Source: Pseudomonas mandelii
GTDB lineage: Bacteria > Pseudomonadota > Gammaproteobacteria > Pseudomonadales > Pseudomonadaceae
NCBI RefSeq assembly: GCF_900106065.1
Contig: NZ_LT629796.1
Location: 744,001 to 808,000, forward strand
DNA: 64,000 nucleotides
Reading direction: 5' to 3'
The notes under the pieces were generated by a model. That model had not been told where the DNA came from. It saw only the letters and a list, made by a program, of their open reading frames with translations, and searched no databases. Below, in pieces: positions 7,864-17,838 of the stretch (position 1 is the stretch's first letter; every line of letters starts with the position of its first letter). The translations under genes were made by a program, and so were the position numbers.

Positions 7864-9548
7864 AGGCCTTCGCCGAGCTGTATGCCGAACTCGACGCCAC
7901 CACGTCAAGCAATGCCAAACTGGCCGCGATGCAGGCTTACTTCGCCAAGGCGGCCCCCGAAGATGCGGCGTGGGCGGTGTACTTTTTGTCCGGAGGGCGA
8001 CCTCGGCAGCTGGTGCCGGTGCGCGTGCTGCGTGAGCTGGCCGTCGAGTTTTCCGGCCTTGAGCCGTGGCTGTTCGAAGAAAGTTATCAGGCGGTTGGCG
8101 ATCTGGCGGAAACCATTTCGCTGGTCCTGCCTGAAACCCTGCACAGCTCCACCGACGGGCTGGCGGTGTGGATTGAAGACAAGCTGCTGCCCCTGCGTGG
8201 CGAATCCCCGGAAGTCCTCGCCGCACGATTGCCCGCACTCTGGGCACAACTGGACCGTCACAGCCTGATGCTTTGCATCAAACTCATTACCGGCAGTTTC
8301 CGCGTCGGCGTCTCCAAACTGCTGGTGACGCGAGCCCTGGCAGCCATGGCCGGACTCGACAGCAAACGCGTGGCCCAGCGGCTGGTCGGGTACACCGACC
8401 TGTCCAATCGCCCGAACGCCGTCAGTTACCTGAAATTGATCGCGGCCGAATCGCCCGACGAACATGCCCAGCGTGGAGGTCAGCCTTACCCGTTTTTCTT
8501 GGCCCATGCCTTGTCGCAACCGGTCGAGCAGTTCGACGCCGTGCTCGGCCCGGCCAGCCAGTGGCAGGTGGAATGGAAGTGGGACGGCATCCGCGCCCAA
8601 GTGATCAAGCGTGACGGGCGCCTGTGGGTCTGGTCACGCGGCGAAGAACTGGTAACCGAGCGTTTCCCCGAACTCGACAGCCTGTTGCACGGACTGCCTG
8701 ACGGTACAGTGATCGACGGTGAAATCGTCGCCTGGAAAGCCACTCGCCCCAACACTGACGATGCCTTCAATCCACAATCGCCGTCCGCTCCGGCGGTGCT
8801 GCCCTTCGCACTGTTGCAACAGCGGATCGGCCGCAAAACCCTGGACAGGAAAATTCTCGAAGAAGTGCCGGTGGTGGTCCTCGCCTACGATTTGCTGGAA
8901 TGGCAAGGCGAGGACTGGCGCAGCCAACCTCAGGCCAGGCGCCGCGATCAGCTGGATCAACTGATCGCCACCTGCAACAACCCGGTATTACTTCCCTCCC
9001 CGGTGCTGACCGGCGAAGACTGGTTCGACCTCGCCAGACAACGCGAGGCCTCCCGCAGCCTCGGTGTCGAGGGCATGATGCTCAAGGCCCGGGATGCGCT
9101 GTATGGCGTCGGCCGGACCAAGGATATGGGCGTCTGGTGGAAATGGAAAGTCGACCCCTTCAGCGTCGACGCGGTGTTGATTTATGCGCAGCGCGGCCAT
9201 GGTCGCCGGGCGAATCTCTACAGTGATTACACCTTCGCGGTCTGGGATGGCCCGCCGGACGCCAGCGAACGTACCCTGGTGCCTTTCGCCAAAGCCTATT
9301 CAGGGCTGACCGACGAGGAAATGCGCCAGGTCGACAGCATCGTGCGCAAAACCACGGTGGAGAAATTCGGGCCGGTGAGCAGTGTGAAACCGAGTCTGGT
9401 GTTTGAGCTGGGGTTCGAGGGCATTGCCCTGTCGAAACGCCACAAGAGCGGGATTGCCGTGCGGTTTCCGCGAATGTTGAGGTGGCGGCAGGACAAGTCA
9501 GTGGAAGAAGCCGACAACCTCGCAACGCTGCAAGATTTGTTGGGCTGA
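7860..9548 (+). CDS. ATP-dependent DNA ligase of the Lhr-associated cluster
   Basis: 562 residues. An N-terminal DNA-binding domain (about 1-215) is followed by the adenylation domain with the nucleophilic motif EWKWDGIRAQ (Lys240 forms the AMP adduct), motif III GTVIDGEIVAW, motif IV EGMMLKA and motif V WWKWKVDP, and by a C-terminal OB fold. It seals nicked DNA using ATP, distinct from the NAD-dependent housekeeping LigA. The start overlaps the exonuclease stop by 4 bases. It belongs to the ligase/exonuclease/Lhr/PdeM repair group. Confidence 0.93.
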   Translation: MKAFAELYAELDATTSSNAKLAAMQAYFAKAAPEDAAWAVYFLSGGRPRQLVPVRVLRELAVEFSGLEPWLFEESYQAVGDLAETISLVLPETLHSSTDGLAVWIEDKLLPLRGESPEVLAARLPALWAQLDRHSLMLCIKLITGSFRVGVSKLLVTRALAAMAGLDSKRVAQRLVGYTDLSNRPNAVSYLKLIAAESPDEHAQRGGQPYPFFLAHALSQPVEQFDAVLGPASQWQVEWKWDGIRAQVIKRDGRLWVWSRGEELVTERFPELDSLLHGLPDGTVIDGEIVAWKATRPNTDDAFNPQSPSAPAVLPFALLQQRIGRKTLDRKILEEVPVVVLAYDLLEWQGEDWRSQPQARRRDQLDQLIATCNNPVLLPSPVLTGEDWFDLARQREASRSLGVEGMMLKARDALYGVGRTKDMGVWWKWKVDPFSVDAVLIYAQRGHGRRANLYSDYTFAVWDGPPDASERTLVPFAKAYSGLTDEEMRQVDSIVRKTTVEKFGPVSSVKPSLVFELGFEGIALSKRHKSGIAVRFPRMLRWRQDKSVEEADNLATLQDLLG

Positions 9549-9557
9549 AAGAAACTT

Positions 9558-9658
9558 TGTGGCGAGGGAACTTGCTCCCGTTCGGCTGCGAAGCCGTCGC
9601 AAATTTTCTACAGCGGGACCGCTTCGCGCTCCGGCGGGAGCAAGCTCCCTCGCCACAG
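9558..9658. repeat. REPIN (pair of inverted REP sequences)
   Basis: Inverted ends TGTGGCGAGGGA and TCCCTCGCCACA bound a core with two further imperfect palindromes (GGAACTTGCTCCCG ... CGGGAGCAAGCTCC). Located immediately downstream of the ligase gene. Confidence 0.8.
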
Positions 9659-9867
9659 GACTTGCGCCTCCATGACCTGATTTGGTGCGGCTATTTTCCG
9701 ATGCCCGATTCCGTGCACAAATCCCCTATTGCCATTTCTTGTATCACCTTTTAAAACGCTTGTTCGGGACTCTGGTTCGGAAATTGCTACTTTCAATGGG
9801 TCTTACGCTTTCCAGTAACAATAATTCTGCGCCACAAGCGCTCATATTGGTTCTTAGGGATTGAATA
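9659..9867 (+). promoter_or_regulatory. Upstream region of the aot-type transporter operon
   Basis: About 210 bases, distinctly AT-richer than the flanking genes, between the REPIN and aotJ. It must hold the operon promoter, but I cannot place a confident -35/-10 pair or an ArgR palindrome by eye. A ribosome site (TTAGGGATTGAATA) precedes the ATG at 9868. Confidence 0.5.
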
Positions 9868-10650
9868 ATGAAAAAAGCATTGCTGACCCTTTCTGCACTG
9901 GCGTTGTGCATGGCTGCTGGCTCCGCCATGGCAAAGGAATACAAAGAACTGCGTTTTGGCGTTGACCCTTCCTATGCTCCGTTCGAATCGAAAGCGGCCG
10001 ACGGCAGCCTGGTGGGCTTTGACATCGATCTGGGGAACGCGATCTGCGCCGAGCTGAAGGTCAAGTGCAAATGGGTCGAAAGCGATTTCGACGGCATGAT
10101 TCCGGGCCTCAAGGCCAATAAATTCGACGGTGTGATCTCTTCGATGACCGTCACCCCGGCCCGCGAAAAAGTCATCGACTTCTCCAACGAACTCTTCTCC
10201 GGCCCAACCGCCTATGTATTCAAGAAGGGTTCCGGCCTGAGCGAAGACGTCGCTTCTCTGAAAGGCAAGACTGTCGGTTACGAGCAAGGCACCATCCAGG
10301 AAGCGTACGCCAAGGCAGTGCTGGACAAGGCCGGCGTGAAGACCCAGGCCTATCAGAACCAGGATCAGGTGTATTCCGACCTGATGTCGGGTCGTCTCGA
10401 CGCTGCGATCCAGGACATGCTGCAAGCCGAACTGGGCTTCTTGAAGTCGCCAAAGGGCGAAGGCTACGAAGTCAGCAAGCCGGTTGACAGCGAATTGCTG
10501 CCGGCCAAAACAGCTATCGGTATCTCTAAAGGTAACAAAGACCTCAAAGAGCTTTTGAATAAAGGTATCAAAGCGTTACACGACGATGGCACCTACGCCA
10601 CCATTCAGAAGAAACACTTTGGCGATCTGAATCTGTACAGCGGCAAATAA
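9868..10650 (+). CDS. aotJ: Periplasmic lysine/arginine/ornithine-type amino acid binding protein
   Basis: 260 residues. Sec signal peptide with cleavage after SAMA (about residue 23). The mature protein is a family 3 solute-binding protein: LRFGVDPSYAPFESKAADGSLVGFDIDLG, FDGMIPGL, VISSMTVTPAREK and the C-terminal HDDGTYATIQKKHFGD are typical of LAO/HisJ/AotJ proteins. It captures basic amino acids in the periplasm and delivers them to the membrane permease encoded just downstream. First gene of a five-gene operon in the order J-Q-M-O-P known for the P. aeruginosa arginine/ornithine transporter. A hairpin terminator between this gene and the permease would reduce downstream expression. Substrate is inferred. 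Confidence 0.87.
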   Translation: MKKALLTLSALALCMAAGSAMAKEYKELRFGVDPSYAPFESKAADGSLVGFDIDLGNAICAELKVKCKWVESDFDGMIPGLKANKFDGVISSMTVTPAREKVIDFSNELFSGPTAYVFKKGSGLSEDVASLKGKTVGYEQGTIQEAYAKAVLDKAGVKTQAYQNQDQVYSDLMSGRLDAAIQDMLQAELGFLKSPKGEGYEVSKPVDSELLPAKTAIGISKGNKDLKELLNKGIKALHDDGTYATIQKKHFGDLNLYSGK

Positions 10651-10656
10651 TGCCCG

Positions 10657-10684
10657 GCGCCCATCTCGCGATGGGCGCTTTTTT
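10657..10684 (+). terminator. Intra-operon attenuating terminator after aotJ
   Basis: Perfect 9-bp stem (GCGCCCATC / GATGGGCGC, loop 4) followed by six T. Its position between binding protein and permease fits the usual excess of binding protein in ABC importers. Confidence 0.85.
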
Positions 10685-10706
10685 CACCCGATCAGGTTGC
10701 TGATTT

Positions 10707-11435
10707 ATGTTCGAAAACCTATTACAAAACCTGGGGCTCTCAGCCTTCAGCCTCAAGGGCTTCGGTCCGTTGCTGATGGAAGGCACCTGGATGACCATCA
10801 AATTATCGGCATTGTCGCTGCTGGTGGCCGTATTGCTCGGCCTGCTCGGCGCCACCGCCAAACTGTCAAAAGTCAAACTGGTGCGGGTTCCGGCCCAGAT
10901 CTACACCACGCTGATTCGCGGCGTGCCGGACCTGGTGCTGATGCTGCTGATTTTCTACAGCCTGCAAACCTGGCTGACGTCGTTTACCGATTTCATGGAA
11001 TGGGAATACATCGAGATCAACCCGTTCAGCGCCGGGGTCATCACCCTGGGCTTCATCTATGGCGCGTATTTCACCGAAACCTTCCGCGGGGCGATTCTCG
11101 CCGTGCCTCGGGGCCAGGTCGAAGCCGCTACCGCGTATGGCCTAAAACGAGGCCAGCGTTTCCGAATCGTGGTGTTCCCGCAGATGATGCGCTTTGCCCT
11201 TCCGGGTATCGGCAACAATTGGATGGTGATGCTCAAGGCCACCGCGCTGGTGTCGATCATCGGCCTCGCCGATTTGGTCAAAGCAGCGCAGGACGCCGGT
11301 AAGAGCACCTATCAACTGTTTTACTTCCTCGTGCTTGCCGCGTTGATTTACCTGCTCATCACAAGCGCTTCCAACTTCGTCCTGCGCTGGCTCGAACGCC
11401 GCTACGCCGCCGGTTCCCGGGAGGCCGTACGATGA
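10707..11435 (+). CDS. aotQ: ABC transporter permease for basic amino acids
   Basis: 242 residues with about five hydrophobic membrane segments. The HisQ/HisM-family permease signature (RGVPDLVLMLLIFY) and the EAA loop (GQVEAATAYGLKRGQRFRIV) that docks on the ATPase are present. Inner membrane. Overlaps the next permease gene by 4 bases (ATGA), so the two subunits are translationally coupled and form the heterodimeric channel. Confidence 0.87.
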   Translation: MFENLLQNLGLSAFSLKGFGPLLMEGTWMTIKLSALSLLVAVLLGLLGATAKLSKVKLVRVPAQIYTTLIRGVPDLVLMLLIFYSLQTWLTSFTDFMEWEYIEINPFSAGVITLGFIYGAYFTETFRGAILAVPRGQVEAATAYGLKRGQRFRIVVFPQMMRFALPGIGNNWMVMLKATALVSIIGLADLVKAAQDAGKSTYQLFYFLVLAALIYLLITSASNFVLRWLERRYAAGSREAVR

Positions 11436-12142
11436 TCGAACTCTTGCAGGAATACTGGAAATCCTTCCTTTATACCGACGGCTACAACATCACGGGCCTG
11501 GCCATGACCCTGTGGCTGCTGACCGCCTCGATCGTCATCGGTTTCCTGGTGTCGATCCCGCTGTCCATCGCCCGGGTCTCGCCGCACTTCTACATTCGCT
11601 GGCCGGTGCAGTTCTACACCTACCTGTTCCGCGGCACGCCGCTGTATATCCAGTTGCTGATTTGCTACACCGGCATCTACAGCCTGGCCGCCGTGCGCGC
11701 CCAACCGGTACTGGATGCGTTCTTTCGCGATGCGATGAACTGCACGATCCTGGCGTTCGCCCTGAACACCTGTGCCTACACCACGGAGATTTTCGCCGGG
11801 GCGATCCGCAGCATGGCCCACGGTGAAGTCGAAGCGGCCAAGGCCTACGGCCTGACAGGCTGGAAGCTGTATGCCTACGTGATCATGCCGTCGGCCCTGC
11901 GTCGCTCGTTGCCTTATTACAGCAACGAAGTGATTCTGATGCTGCACTCGACCACCGTGGCGTTCACCGCGACCATCCCGGACATCCTGAAAGTCGCGCG
12001 GGACGCCAACTCGGCGACCTTCCTCACCTTCCAGTCGTTCGGCATCGCTGCGCTGATCTACCTGACCGTTACCTTCGCGCTGGTCGGCCTGTTCCGCCTC
12101 GCCGAACGCCGATGGCTGGCGTTCCTCGGGCCGACCCACTAG
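11432..12142 (+). CDS. aotM: ABC transporter permease for basic amino acids, second subunit
   Basis: 236 residues, polytopic inner-membrane protein of the HisM type. RGTPLYIQLLICYTGIY and the EAA loop GEVEAAKAYGLTGWKLYAYV are visible. Forms the transmembrane pore with the preceding permease. The start overlaps the aotQ stop. Confidence 0.87.
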   Translation: MIELLQEYWKSFLYTDGYNITGLAMTLWLLTASIVIGFLVSIPLSIARVSPHFYIRWPVQFYTYLFRGTPLYIQLLICYTGIYSLAAVRAQPVLDAFFRDAMNCTILAFALNTCAYTTEIFAGAIRSMAHGEVEAAKAYGLTGWKLYAYVIMPSALRRSLPYYSNEVILMLHSTTVAFTATIPDILKVARDANSATFLTFQSFGIAALIYLTVTFALVGLFRLAERRWLAFLGPTH

Positions 12143-12171
12143 GACCCGCTTTCAGGAATAAAGAGACAAAC

Positions 12172-13290
12172 ATGCGCCACCAGATACATGACTTGCTGGC
12201 CCCGCTGCCGGGGACCGCTCGACAGATTCACAGTTTCCACTTCGGCCCAACGTCGGCCAAAGGCAAGATCTACATCCAGTCGTCCCTGCATGCCGATGAA
12301 ATGCCCGGCATGCTGGTGGCCTGGCACCTCAAGCAGCGCCTGGCGGAACTTGAAGCCACCGGCCGCCTGCGCAGCGAAATCGTGCTGGTGCCGGTGGCGA
12401 ACCCGGTCGGCCTGGAACAGGTGCTGATGGATGTGCCGCTGGGCCGCTACGAGCTGGAAAGCGGGCAGAACTTCAATCGCTGGTTCGTCGACTTGAGCGA
12501 AGCGGTGGGCAACGAAATCGAAGGCCAGCTTGGCGATGAGCCGCAGCGCAACCTCGAGTTGATCCGCGAAAGCCTGCGCAACGCCCTCGCTCGGCAAACC
12601 GCCAGTACTCAGCTGCAATCCCAACGCCTGACCCTGCAACGGCTGGCCTGCGATGCGGACGTGGTGCTGGACCTGCATTGCGATTTCGAAGCAGTCGCCC
12701 ACCTTTACACCACACCCGAAGCCTGGCCGCAGGTCGAGCCGCTGGCCCGTTACATCGGTGCCGAAGCGAGCCTGCTGGCCACCGATTCCGGCGGTCAGTC
12801 GTTCGATGAATGTTTCACCCTGCTCTGGTGGCAGTTGAAAGAACGCTTCGGCGAACAGTTCAACATCCCGCTGGGCAGTTTCTCGGTCACCGTCGAGTTG
12901 CGCGGCCAGGGCGACGTCAATCATCCTCTGGCCAGTCTCGACTGCCAGGCGCTGATCGACTACCTGATTCACTTCGGCGCCATTGCCGGCGAAGCGGCGC
13001 CATTGCCCGAACTGCCCTACCCCGCCACCCCGTTGGCCGGCGTCGAGCCGGTGTCGACACCGGTAGGCGGTCTGCTGGTGTTCACCGCACTGCCGGGGGA
13101 ATACCTCGAAGCCGGGCAACTGATCGCCGAAATCATCGACCCGATCAACGATCGCGTCACACCCGTTCATTGCACCGCCGCCGGCCTGATGTACGCCCGC
13201 TCGCTGCGGCGCATGGCCACTGCCGGCATGGTGATCGCGCACGTCGCGGGCACCGAGGCCTATCGCAGCGGCTACCTACTTTCGCCTTGA
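12172..13290 (+). CDS. aotO: Succinylglutamate desuccinylase/aspartoacylase-family protein, AotO-like
   Basis: 372 residues from ATG at 12172; an earlier in-frame start would lie inside aotM. Zinc carboxypeptidase-like fold of the AstE/ASPA family: the early [11 protein letters not shown] (His and Glu zinc ligands) and [11 protein letters not shown] (third His) are present, and the C-terminal beta-barrel-like domain has [23 protein letters not shown]. In P. aeruginosa a gene of this family (PA0891, aotO) sits at the same place in the aot operon, with no proven transport role. It may remove N-acyl groups from imported amino acids; that is inference. Confidence 0.82.
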   Translation: MRHQIHDLLAPLPGTARQIHSFHFGPTSAKGKIYIQSSLHADEMPGMLVAWHLKQRLAELEATGRLRSEIVLVPVANPVGLEQVLMDVPLGRYELESGQNFNRWFVDLSEAVGNEIEGQLGDEPQRNLELIRESLRNALARQTASTQLQSQRLTLQRLACDADVVLDLHCDFEAVAHLYTTPEAWPQVEPLARYIGAEASLLATDSGGQSFDECFTLLWWQLKERFGEQFNIPLGSFSVTVELRGQGDVNHPLASLDCQALIDYLIHFGAIAGEAAPLPELPYPATPLAGVEPVSTPVGGLLVFTALPGEYLEAGQLIAEIIDPINDRVTPVHCTAAGLMYARSLRRMATAGMVIAHVAGTEAYRSGYLLSP

Positions 13291-13303
13291 GGATGCATGC
13301 CCC

Positions 13304-14068
13304 ATGTACAAACTGACCATCGAAGGCCTGCATAAAAGCTATGGCGATCATCATGTGCTCAAAGGCGTTTCACTCAAGGCCAACACCGGCGACGTCATCA
13401 GCCTGATCGGCGCCAGCGGCTCGGGCAAAAGCACCTTTCTGCGCTGCATCAACTTTCTCGAACAGCCCAATGACGGCGCCATGACCCTGGACGGCCAGAA
13501 CATCCGCATGATCAAGGACCGCCACGGCATGCACGTGGCTGACCCCGATGAACTGCAAAAAATCCGCACCCGCCTGGCCATGGTGTTCCAGCACTTCAAC
13601 TTGTGGAGCCACATGACGGTGCTGGAAAACATCACCATGGCCCCGCGCCGGGTGCTGGGTTGCAGCAAAGAGGAAGCCGAAGACCGCGCGCGGCGTTACC
13701 TCGACAAGGTCGGGCTGGCGGCGCGCGTGGCGGATCAATACCCGGCGTTTCTTTCCGGTGGCCAGCAGCAACGCGTGGCGATTGCGCGGGCATTGGCCAT
13801 GGAACCGGAAGTCATGCTGTTCGATGAACCGACCTCGGCGCTCGACCCTGAGCTGGTGGGTGAAGTGCTGCGGGTGATTCAAGGCCTGGCCGAAGAAGGC
13901 CGGACCATGATCATGGTGACTCACGAAATGAGCTTCGCCCGCAAGGTGTCGAGCCAGGTGCTGTTTCTGCATCAGGGCCTGGTCGAGGAAGAAGGCGCGC
14001 CGGAAGACGTGCTGGGCAACCCGAAGAGCGAGCGGTTGCAGCAGTTCCTGAGCGGCAACCTCAAGTAA
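13304..14068 (+). CDS. aotP: ABC transporter ATP-binding protein for basic amino acids
   Basis: 254 residues. Walker [11 protein letters not shown]-loop [11 protein letters not shown], signature LSGGQQQR, Walker B VMLFDEP and H-loop MVTHE are all intact, and the sequence is of the HisP/GlnQ polar amino acid class. It energises the permease pair from the cytosolic face. Last gene of the operon. In P. aeruginosa argR follows here; in this window argR is absent and the lhr gene follows instead. Confidence 0.9.
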   Translation: MYKLTIEGLHKSYGDHHVLKGVSLKANTGDVISLIGASGSGKSTFLRCINFLEQPNDGAMTLDGQNIRMIKDRHGMHVADPDELQKIRTRLAMVFQHFNLWSHMTVLENITMAPRRVLGCSKEEAEDRARRYLDKVGLAARVADQYPAFLSGGQQQRVAIARALAMEPEVMLFDEPTSALDPELVGEVLRVIQGLAEEGRTMIMVTHEMSFARKVSSQVLFLHQGLVEEEGAPEDVLGNPKSERLQQFLSGNLK

Positions 14069-14081
14069 CACTGCAAAGCCT

Positions 14082-14171
14082 GTAGGAGCGAAGCTGGCTC
14101 GCCAAGGCGGAGTATCAGCCGACATCATCGTTGCCTGACACTCGGCCTTCGCGAGCAAGCTTCGCTCCTAC
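14082..14171. repeat. REPIN
   Basis: Inverted REP cores TAGGAGCGAAGCTGGCTCGC and GCGAGCAAGCTTCGCTCCTA flank a roughly 45-base spacer. Located between aotP and the lhr gene. Confidence 0.85.
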
Positions 14172-14264
14172 TGGGTTCAGATTCCGATCAGCAGTACTGC
14201 GATTAAACTTGTTCACCCACGCCGCGGTCACTGAAAGAAGACTTTCAGAGCGCACACCGCCGGC

Positions 14265-16751
14265 ATGGGATCGTCCACCGACTACGCATCACAATGGTTC
14301 AGCGCCCGCGACTGGGAGCCATTCGCCTTTCAGAAGCAAGTGTGGACGGCCGTCAAGCGCGGTGAGTCCGGATTACTGCATGCCAGCACGGGTGCCGGTA
14401 AAACCTATGCAGTCTGGTTTGCCGCGCTCAATCGCTACGCCACGTCCATTGCCCCTGTTGAAAAACCTCGCAAACGAAAACCGCTGGCCGAACCGCTGAC
14501 GGTGCTGTGGATAACCCCCATGCGCGCCTTGGCCGCCGACACCGCTCGCGCCCTTGAAGCGCCGCTGCACGACCTGCAGATCCCCTGGAGCGTCGGCCTG
14601 CGCACCGGCGACACGAGCAGCAGCGAACGTGCGCGGCAGAGCCGACGCCTGCCCACCACGCTGATCACCACCCCTGAAAGCCTGACCCTGATGCTCGCCC
14701 GTGCCGATGCGCAAGCAGCGCTATCGACCTTGCGCATGGTGGTGGTCGACGAATGGCACGAACTGCTCGGCAACAAGCGCGGCGTGCAGCTGCAACTGGC
14801 CCTCGCCCGTTTGCGTCGATGGAATACGGACCTGATCGTGTGGGGCGTTTCCGCGACGCTGGGTAATCAGGCCCACGCCGAACAGGTGTTGATCCCACAA
14901 GGTGGCGGCATCAGCGTTCAAGGCCAAACGTCCAAGGAACTGCGGGTCGACACGTTGCTACCGCCGGCCATCGAGCGATTTCCCTGGGCCGGCCACATTG
15001 GCTTGAAGATGTTGCCGCAAGTCGTCGCCGAAATAGACTCCAGCCCCAGCAGCCTGGTGTTCACCAACACTCGCGCGCAATCCGAGATCTGGTATCAGGC
15101 GTTGCTGGAGGCGCGCCCCGATTGGGCCGGGCTGATTGCCTTGCACCACAGCTCACTGTCGCGAGACACCCGCGACTGGGTCGAGCGAGCGCTGAAGGAA
15201 GGCCAGCTCAAAGCGGTGGTCTGTACCTCAAGCCTGGACCTGGGGGTGGATTTCCTGCCGGTGGAACGGGTGCTGCAAATCGGCTCGGCCAAAGGTGTGG
15301 CGCGCCTGATGCAGCGGGCCGGGCGTTCCGGTCATGCGCCGGGGCGTGTGTCACGGGTGACGTTGGTGCCGACCCACAGCCTGGAACTGATCGAAGCGGC
15401 GGCGGCTCAAGATGCCGTCGCGCAACGCAGCATCGAGCCCCGAGAGTCGCCGCACAAACCGCTGGATGTGCTGGTTCAACACCTGGTCAGCATGGCGCTG
15501 GGCGGTGGGTTTGTTCCCGACGAATTGTATGAAGAAGTCCGTAGAACCTGGGCTTATCAAGACCTGACGGCGGCGGATTGGACTTGGGCGCTGGCGTTTG
15601 TACGCCATGGCGGGCTTTCCCTGACAGCCTATCCGGATTATCGCCGGGTCGAGCCTGACGAGTTTGGCGTCTGGCGTGTACCGGATGCGCGGCTGGCGCG
15701 GCGACATCGCATGAGCATCGGCACCATCGTCAGCGATGCGAGCATTCAGCTGAAGTTCTGGAGCAAGGGCGGCGGCGGCAAGCAGTTGGGCAGTGTCGAG
15801 GAAGGTTTTATTGCGCGACTGAAGCCAGGCGACGGTTTCCTGTTCGCGGGGCGCTTGCTGGAGTTGGTGCGGGTGGAAAACATGACCGCTTATGTCAAAC
15901 GCAGCACCGCGAAAAAAGCCGCGGTGCCGCGCTGGAATGGCGGGCGGATGCCCCTTTCCAACGAACTGGCGCAGGCGGTGGTCGCGCGTTTCAGTGCAGC
16001 GGAGCAAGGCGAGTTCATCGGCCCGGAGATGCGGGCTCTGCGGCCGCTGCTGGAGGTGCAGCGACGCTGGTCCGGGTTGCCGACCTCGAACTCGTTGCTG
16101 GCCGAAGCACTGAAATCCCGCGAAGGCTGGCACCTGTTCCTGTACCCCTTTGCCGGGCGTCAGGTGCATCTGGGCCTGGCGAGTTTGCTGGCGTGGCGGG
16201 TCAGCCAGCAGCAGGCGGTGACGTTTTCCATCGCGGTCAATGATTACGGGCTGGAGTTGCTCAGCGCCACCTTTGTGGATTGGTCGCAGGTGTTGAACCC
16301 AGGCCTGTTGAGCGCCGAGCACTTGTTGAACGATGTCCTCGCGAGCTTGAATGCCGGCGAACTCGCGCTTCGCCGCTTTCGGGAAATCGCCCGAATTGCC
16401 GGACTGGTGTTTGCCGGCTACCCCGGCGCACCGAAAAGCACACGCCAGGTTCAAGCCTCCAGCGGACTGTTCTTCGAGGTGTTCAAGCAGTACGACGCGG
16501 GGAATCTATTGCTGGCGCAGGCCGGGGAAGAAGTCCTACGGGAAGAACTGGATATTCATCGTCTGGAACAGACGTTGGCGCGTATCAATCGCCTGAAACT
16601 GGACCTGCACCAGATCAAACGTCCTACGCCGCTGGGGTTTCCCCTGTTGGTTGAACGCATGCGGGAAAGCATGAGCTCGGAAAAACTCGCGGACCGTATC
16701 CGTCGCATGGTCACCGACCTTGAGAAAACCGCCGAAACCGGGAAAACCTGA
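14265..16751 (+). CDS. Ligase-associated DEXH-box helicase, Lhr core type
   Basis: 828 residues, the length of Lhr-Core proteins rather than full-length Lhr (about 1500). Superfamily 2 motifs: Walker [33 protein letters not shown], the DEXH box [16 protein letters not shown], and the second RecA domain with [12 protein letters not shown] and [11 protein letters not shown], followed by a winged-helix and the Lhr-specific C-terminal domains. It is a 3'-to-5' ssDNA-dependent ATPase/helicase acting in DNA repair with the ligase, exonuclease and phosphoesterase. Its stop overlaps the start of the phosphoesterase gene (TGATG). Confidence 0.93.
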   Translation: MGSSTDYASQWFSARDWEPFAFQKQVWTAVKRGESGLLHASTGAGKTYAVWFAALNRYATSIAPVEKPRKRKPLAEPLTVLWITPMRALAADTARALEAPLHDLQIPWSVGLRTGDTSSSERARQSRRLPTTLITTPESLTLMLARADAQAALSTLRMVVVDEWHELLGNKRGVQLQLALARLRRWNTDLIVWGVSATLGNQAHAEQVLIPQGGGISVQGQTSKELRVDTLLPPAIERFPWAGHIGLKMLPQVVAEIDSSPSSLVFTNTRAQSEIWYQALLEARPDWAGLIALHHSSLSRDTRDWVERALKEGQLKAVVCTSSLDLGVDFLPVERVLQIGSAKGVARLMQRAGRSGHAPGRVSRVTLVPTHSLELIEAAAAQDAVAQRSIEPRESPHKPLDVLVQHLVSMALGGGFVPDELYEEVRRTWAYQDLTAADWTWALAFVRHGGLSLTAYPDYRRVEPDEFGVWRVPDARLARRHRMSIGTIVSDASIQLKFWSKGGGGKQLGSVEEGFIARLKPGDGFLFAGRLLELVRVENMTAYVKRSTAKKAAVPRWNGGRMPLSNELAQAVVARFSAAEQGEFIGPEMRALRPLLEVQRRWSGLPTSNSLLAEALKSREGWHLFLYPFAGRQVHLGLASLLAWRVSQQQAVTFSIAVNDYGLELLSATFVDWSQVLNPGLLSAEHLLNDVLASLNAGELALRRFREIARIAGLVFAGYPGAPKSTRQVQASSGLFFEVFKQYDAGNLLLAQAGEEVLREELDIHRLEQTLARINRLKLDLHQIKRPTPLGFPLLVERMRESMSSEKLADRIRRMVTDLEKTAETGKT

Positions 16752-17410
16752 TGAGTACGCCCTATCCCGTGCGTCTGGCCGGTGAAGAACTGTGGCTGCT
16801 GCCGGAAAAAGCCATTTACTGGCCGGCGCAACAAGCCCTGCTGATCGCCGATGTGCATTTTGGCAAAGCGGCGGCGTATCGTAGCCTTGGCCAGCCGGTG
16901 CCCCATGGCACCACCGCCAGCAATGTCGCGGTGCTGGACGGGATGTTGGCCGCCCTACCCTGCCGTCAGCTGATTTTCCTTGGGGATTTTCTGCACGGGC
17001 CCGGCTCCCATGCGTGCGGCACGTTAAGCGCCCTGGCTGAGTGGCGAGCGCGGCACCCGGATCTGCCAATGACGCTGATCCGCGGCAACCACGACAAACG
17101 CGCCGGGGACCCGCCGGCTTCGTTAAACATACGCGTAGTGCCCGAACCGTTGTTGCTCGGACCGTTCGCCTTGCAGCATGAGCCCGATCCGCATCCGCAC
17201 CGGCATGTGCTCGCCGGGCATGTGCATCCGGTTTATCGGCTGAACGGCAAAGGTCGGCAACGTTTGCGCCTGGCGTGTTTCAGATTGGGCGAGGACATCA
17301 GCCTGCTCCCGGCCTTCGGCGCGTTTACCGGCGGCTATCAGATCGAACGGGACGACAGCTGCAGGATCTTTGTCATCGGCGACAACGAAATATGGCCAGT
17401 CAGCGCGTAG
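16751..17410 (+). CDS. pdeM: Ligase-associated metallophosphoesterase PdeM
   Basis: 219 residues. Calcineurin-like metallophosphoesterase with the metal-binding motifs ADVHFGKAAAYR, FLGDFLHG, IRGNHDKR and VLAGHVHPVY in order. This is the MPE member of the Lhr-Exo-ligase cluster; the E. coli homologues were described as DNA phosphodiesterases/endonucleases. Coupled to lhr by a 1-base overlap. The short size and DVHFGK motif separate it from general serine/threonine phosphatases. Confidence 0.9.
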   Translation: MSTPYPVRLAGEELWLLPEKAIYWPAQQALLIADVHFGKAAAYRSLGQPVPHGTTASNVAVLDGMLAALPCRQLIFLGDFLHGPGSHACGTLSALAEWRARHPDLPMTLIRGNHDKRAGDPPASLNIRVVPEPLLLGPFALQHEPDPHPHRHVLAGHVHPVYRLNGKGRQRLRLACFRLGEDISLLPAFGAFTGGYQIERDDSCRIFVIGDNEIWPVSA

Positions 17411-17513
17411 GAGCGAAGCTTGCTCGCGAAGGCGGTGTGTCAGATAAGGATGATGTTGTCTGACACACCGCCTTCGTCGGAACTCCGTCCAAATCAAGCT
17501 TCGCCCCTGCAGG
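17407..17513. repeat. REPIN with interrupted right arm
   Basis: The left REP is TAGGAGCGAAGCTTGCTCGC. The right arm is split by about 18 unrelated bases between GCCTTCG and AAGCTTCGCCCCTGCAGG, so this copy looks degraded. An inner palindrome GTGTCAGA...TCTGACACAC remains. Located after pdeM. Confidence 0.75.
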
Positions 17514-17522
17514 TAATAGCAA

Positions 17523-17732
17523 TCAGGCTACGGGCGCGGGAGGTGGCTCATCCGGCAGGGTAGGCTCGCCGGGCTCGGTAGGCTGCTCGTTCGGGGTATC
17601 AGGATCAGGCTGGCCGGGGATGCCCCCTGCCATGCTGATGGCTGGATGTGCCAACAAGGACCAGGCCAGGACGCCAATCTGATTGGGCTCAAGCCTTGCC
17701 AGTTCGGCACTTATTCGCGGATCGATCTTCAT
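17523..17732 (-). CDS. Small hypothetical protein with Pro/Glu-rich tail
   Basis: 69 residues from ATG at 17732, chosen because AGGAG lies 6-7 bases upstream. The N-terminal half (MKIDPRISAELARLEP, then NQIGVLAWSLLAHPAI) is ordered-looking and the C-terminal third is a Pro/Glu/Asp-rich low-complexity tail (GQPDPDTPNEQPTEPGEP). No signal peptide. Not assigned to a known function. Lies downstream of dcd on the same strand with a 106-base gap. Confidence 0.6.
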   Translation of the reverse strand: MKIDPRISAELARLEPNQIGVLAWSLLAHPAISMAGGIPGQPDPDTPNEQPTEPGEPTLPDEPPPAPVA

Positions 17733-17838
17733 AAAGCACTCCTGAGCGATGGCCCCGTCCGCTGTACGCGAACCGGGCAGTACACCCAATAGAGTGTCTA
17801 CCCGCTCAAGAATTCCCGCGACCTGCCAGATGAATGGA

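Noticed and set aside
12139..13242. Long minus-strand frame opposite aotO
   Set aside because: Antisense shadow of a high-GC gene; the sense strand carries the recognisable zinc-ligand motifs.
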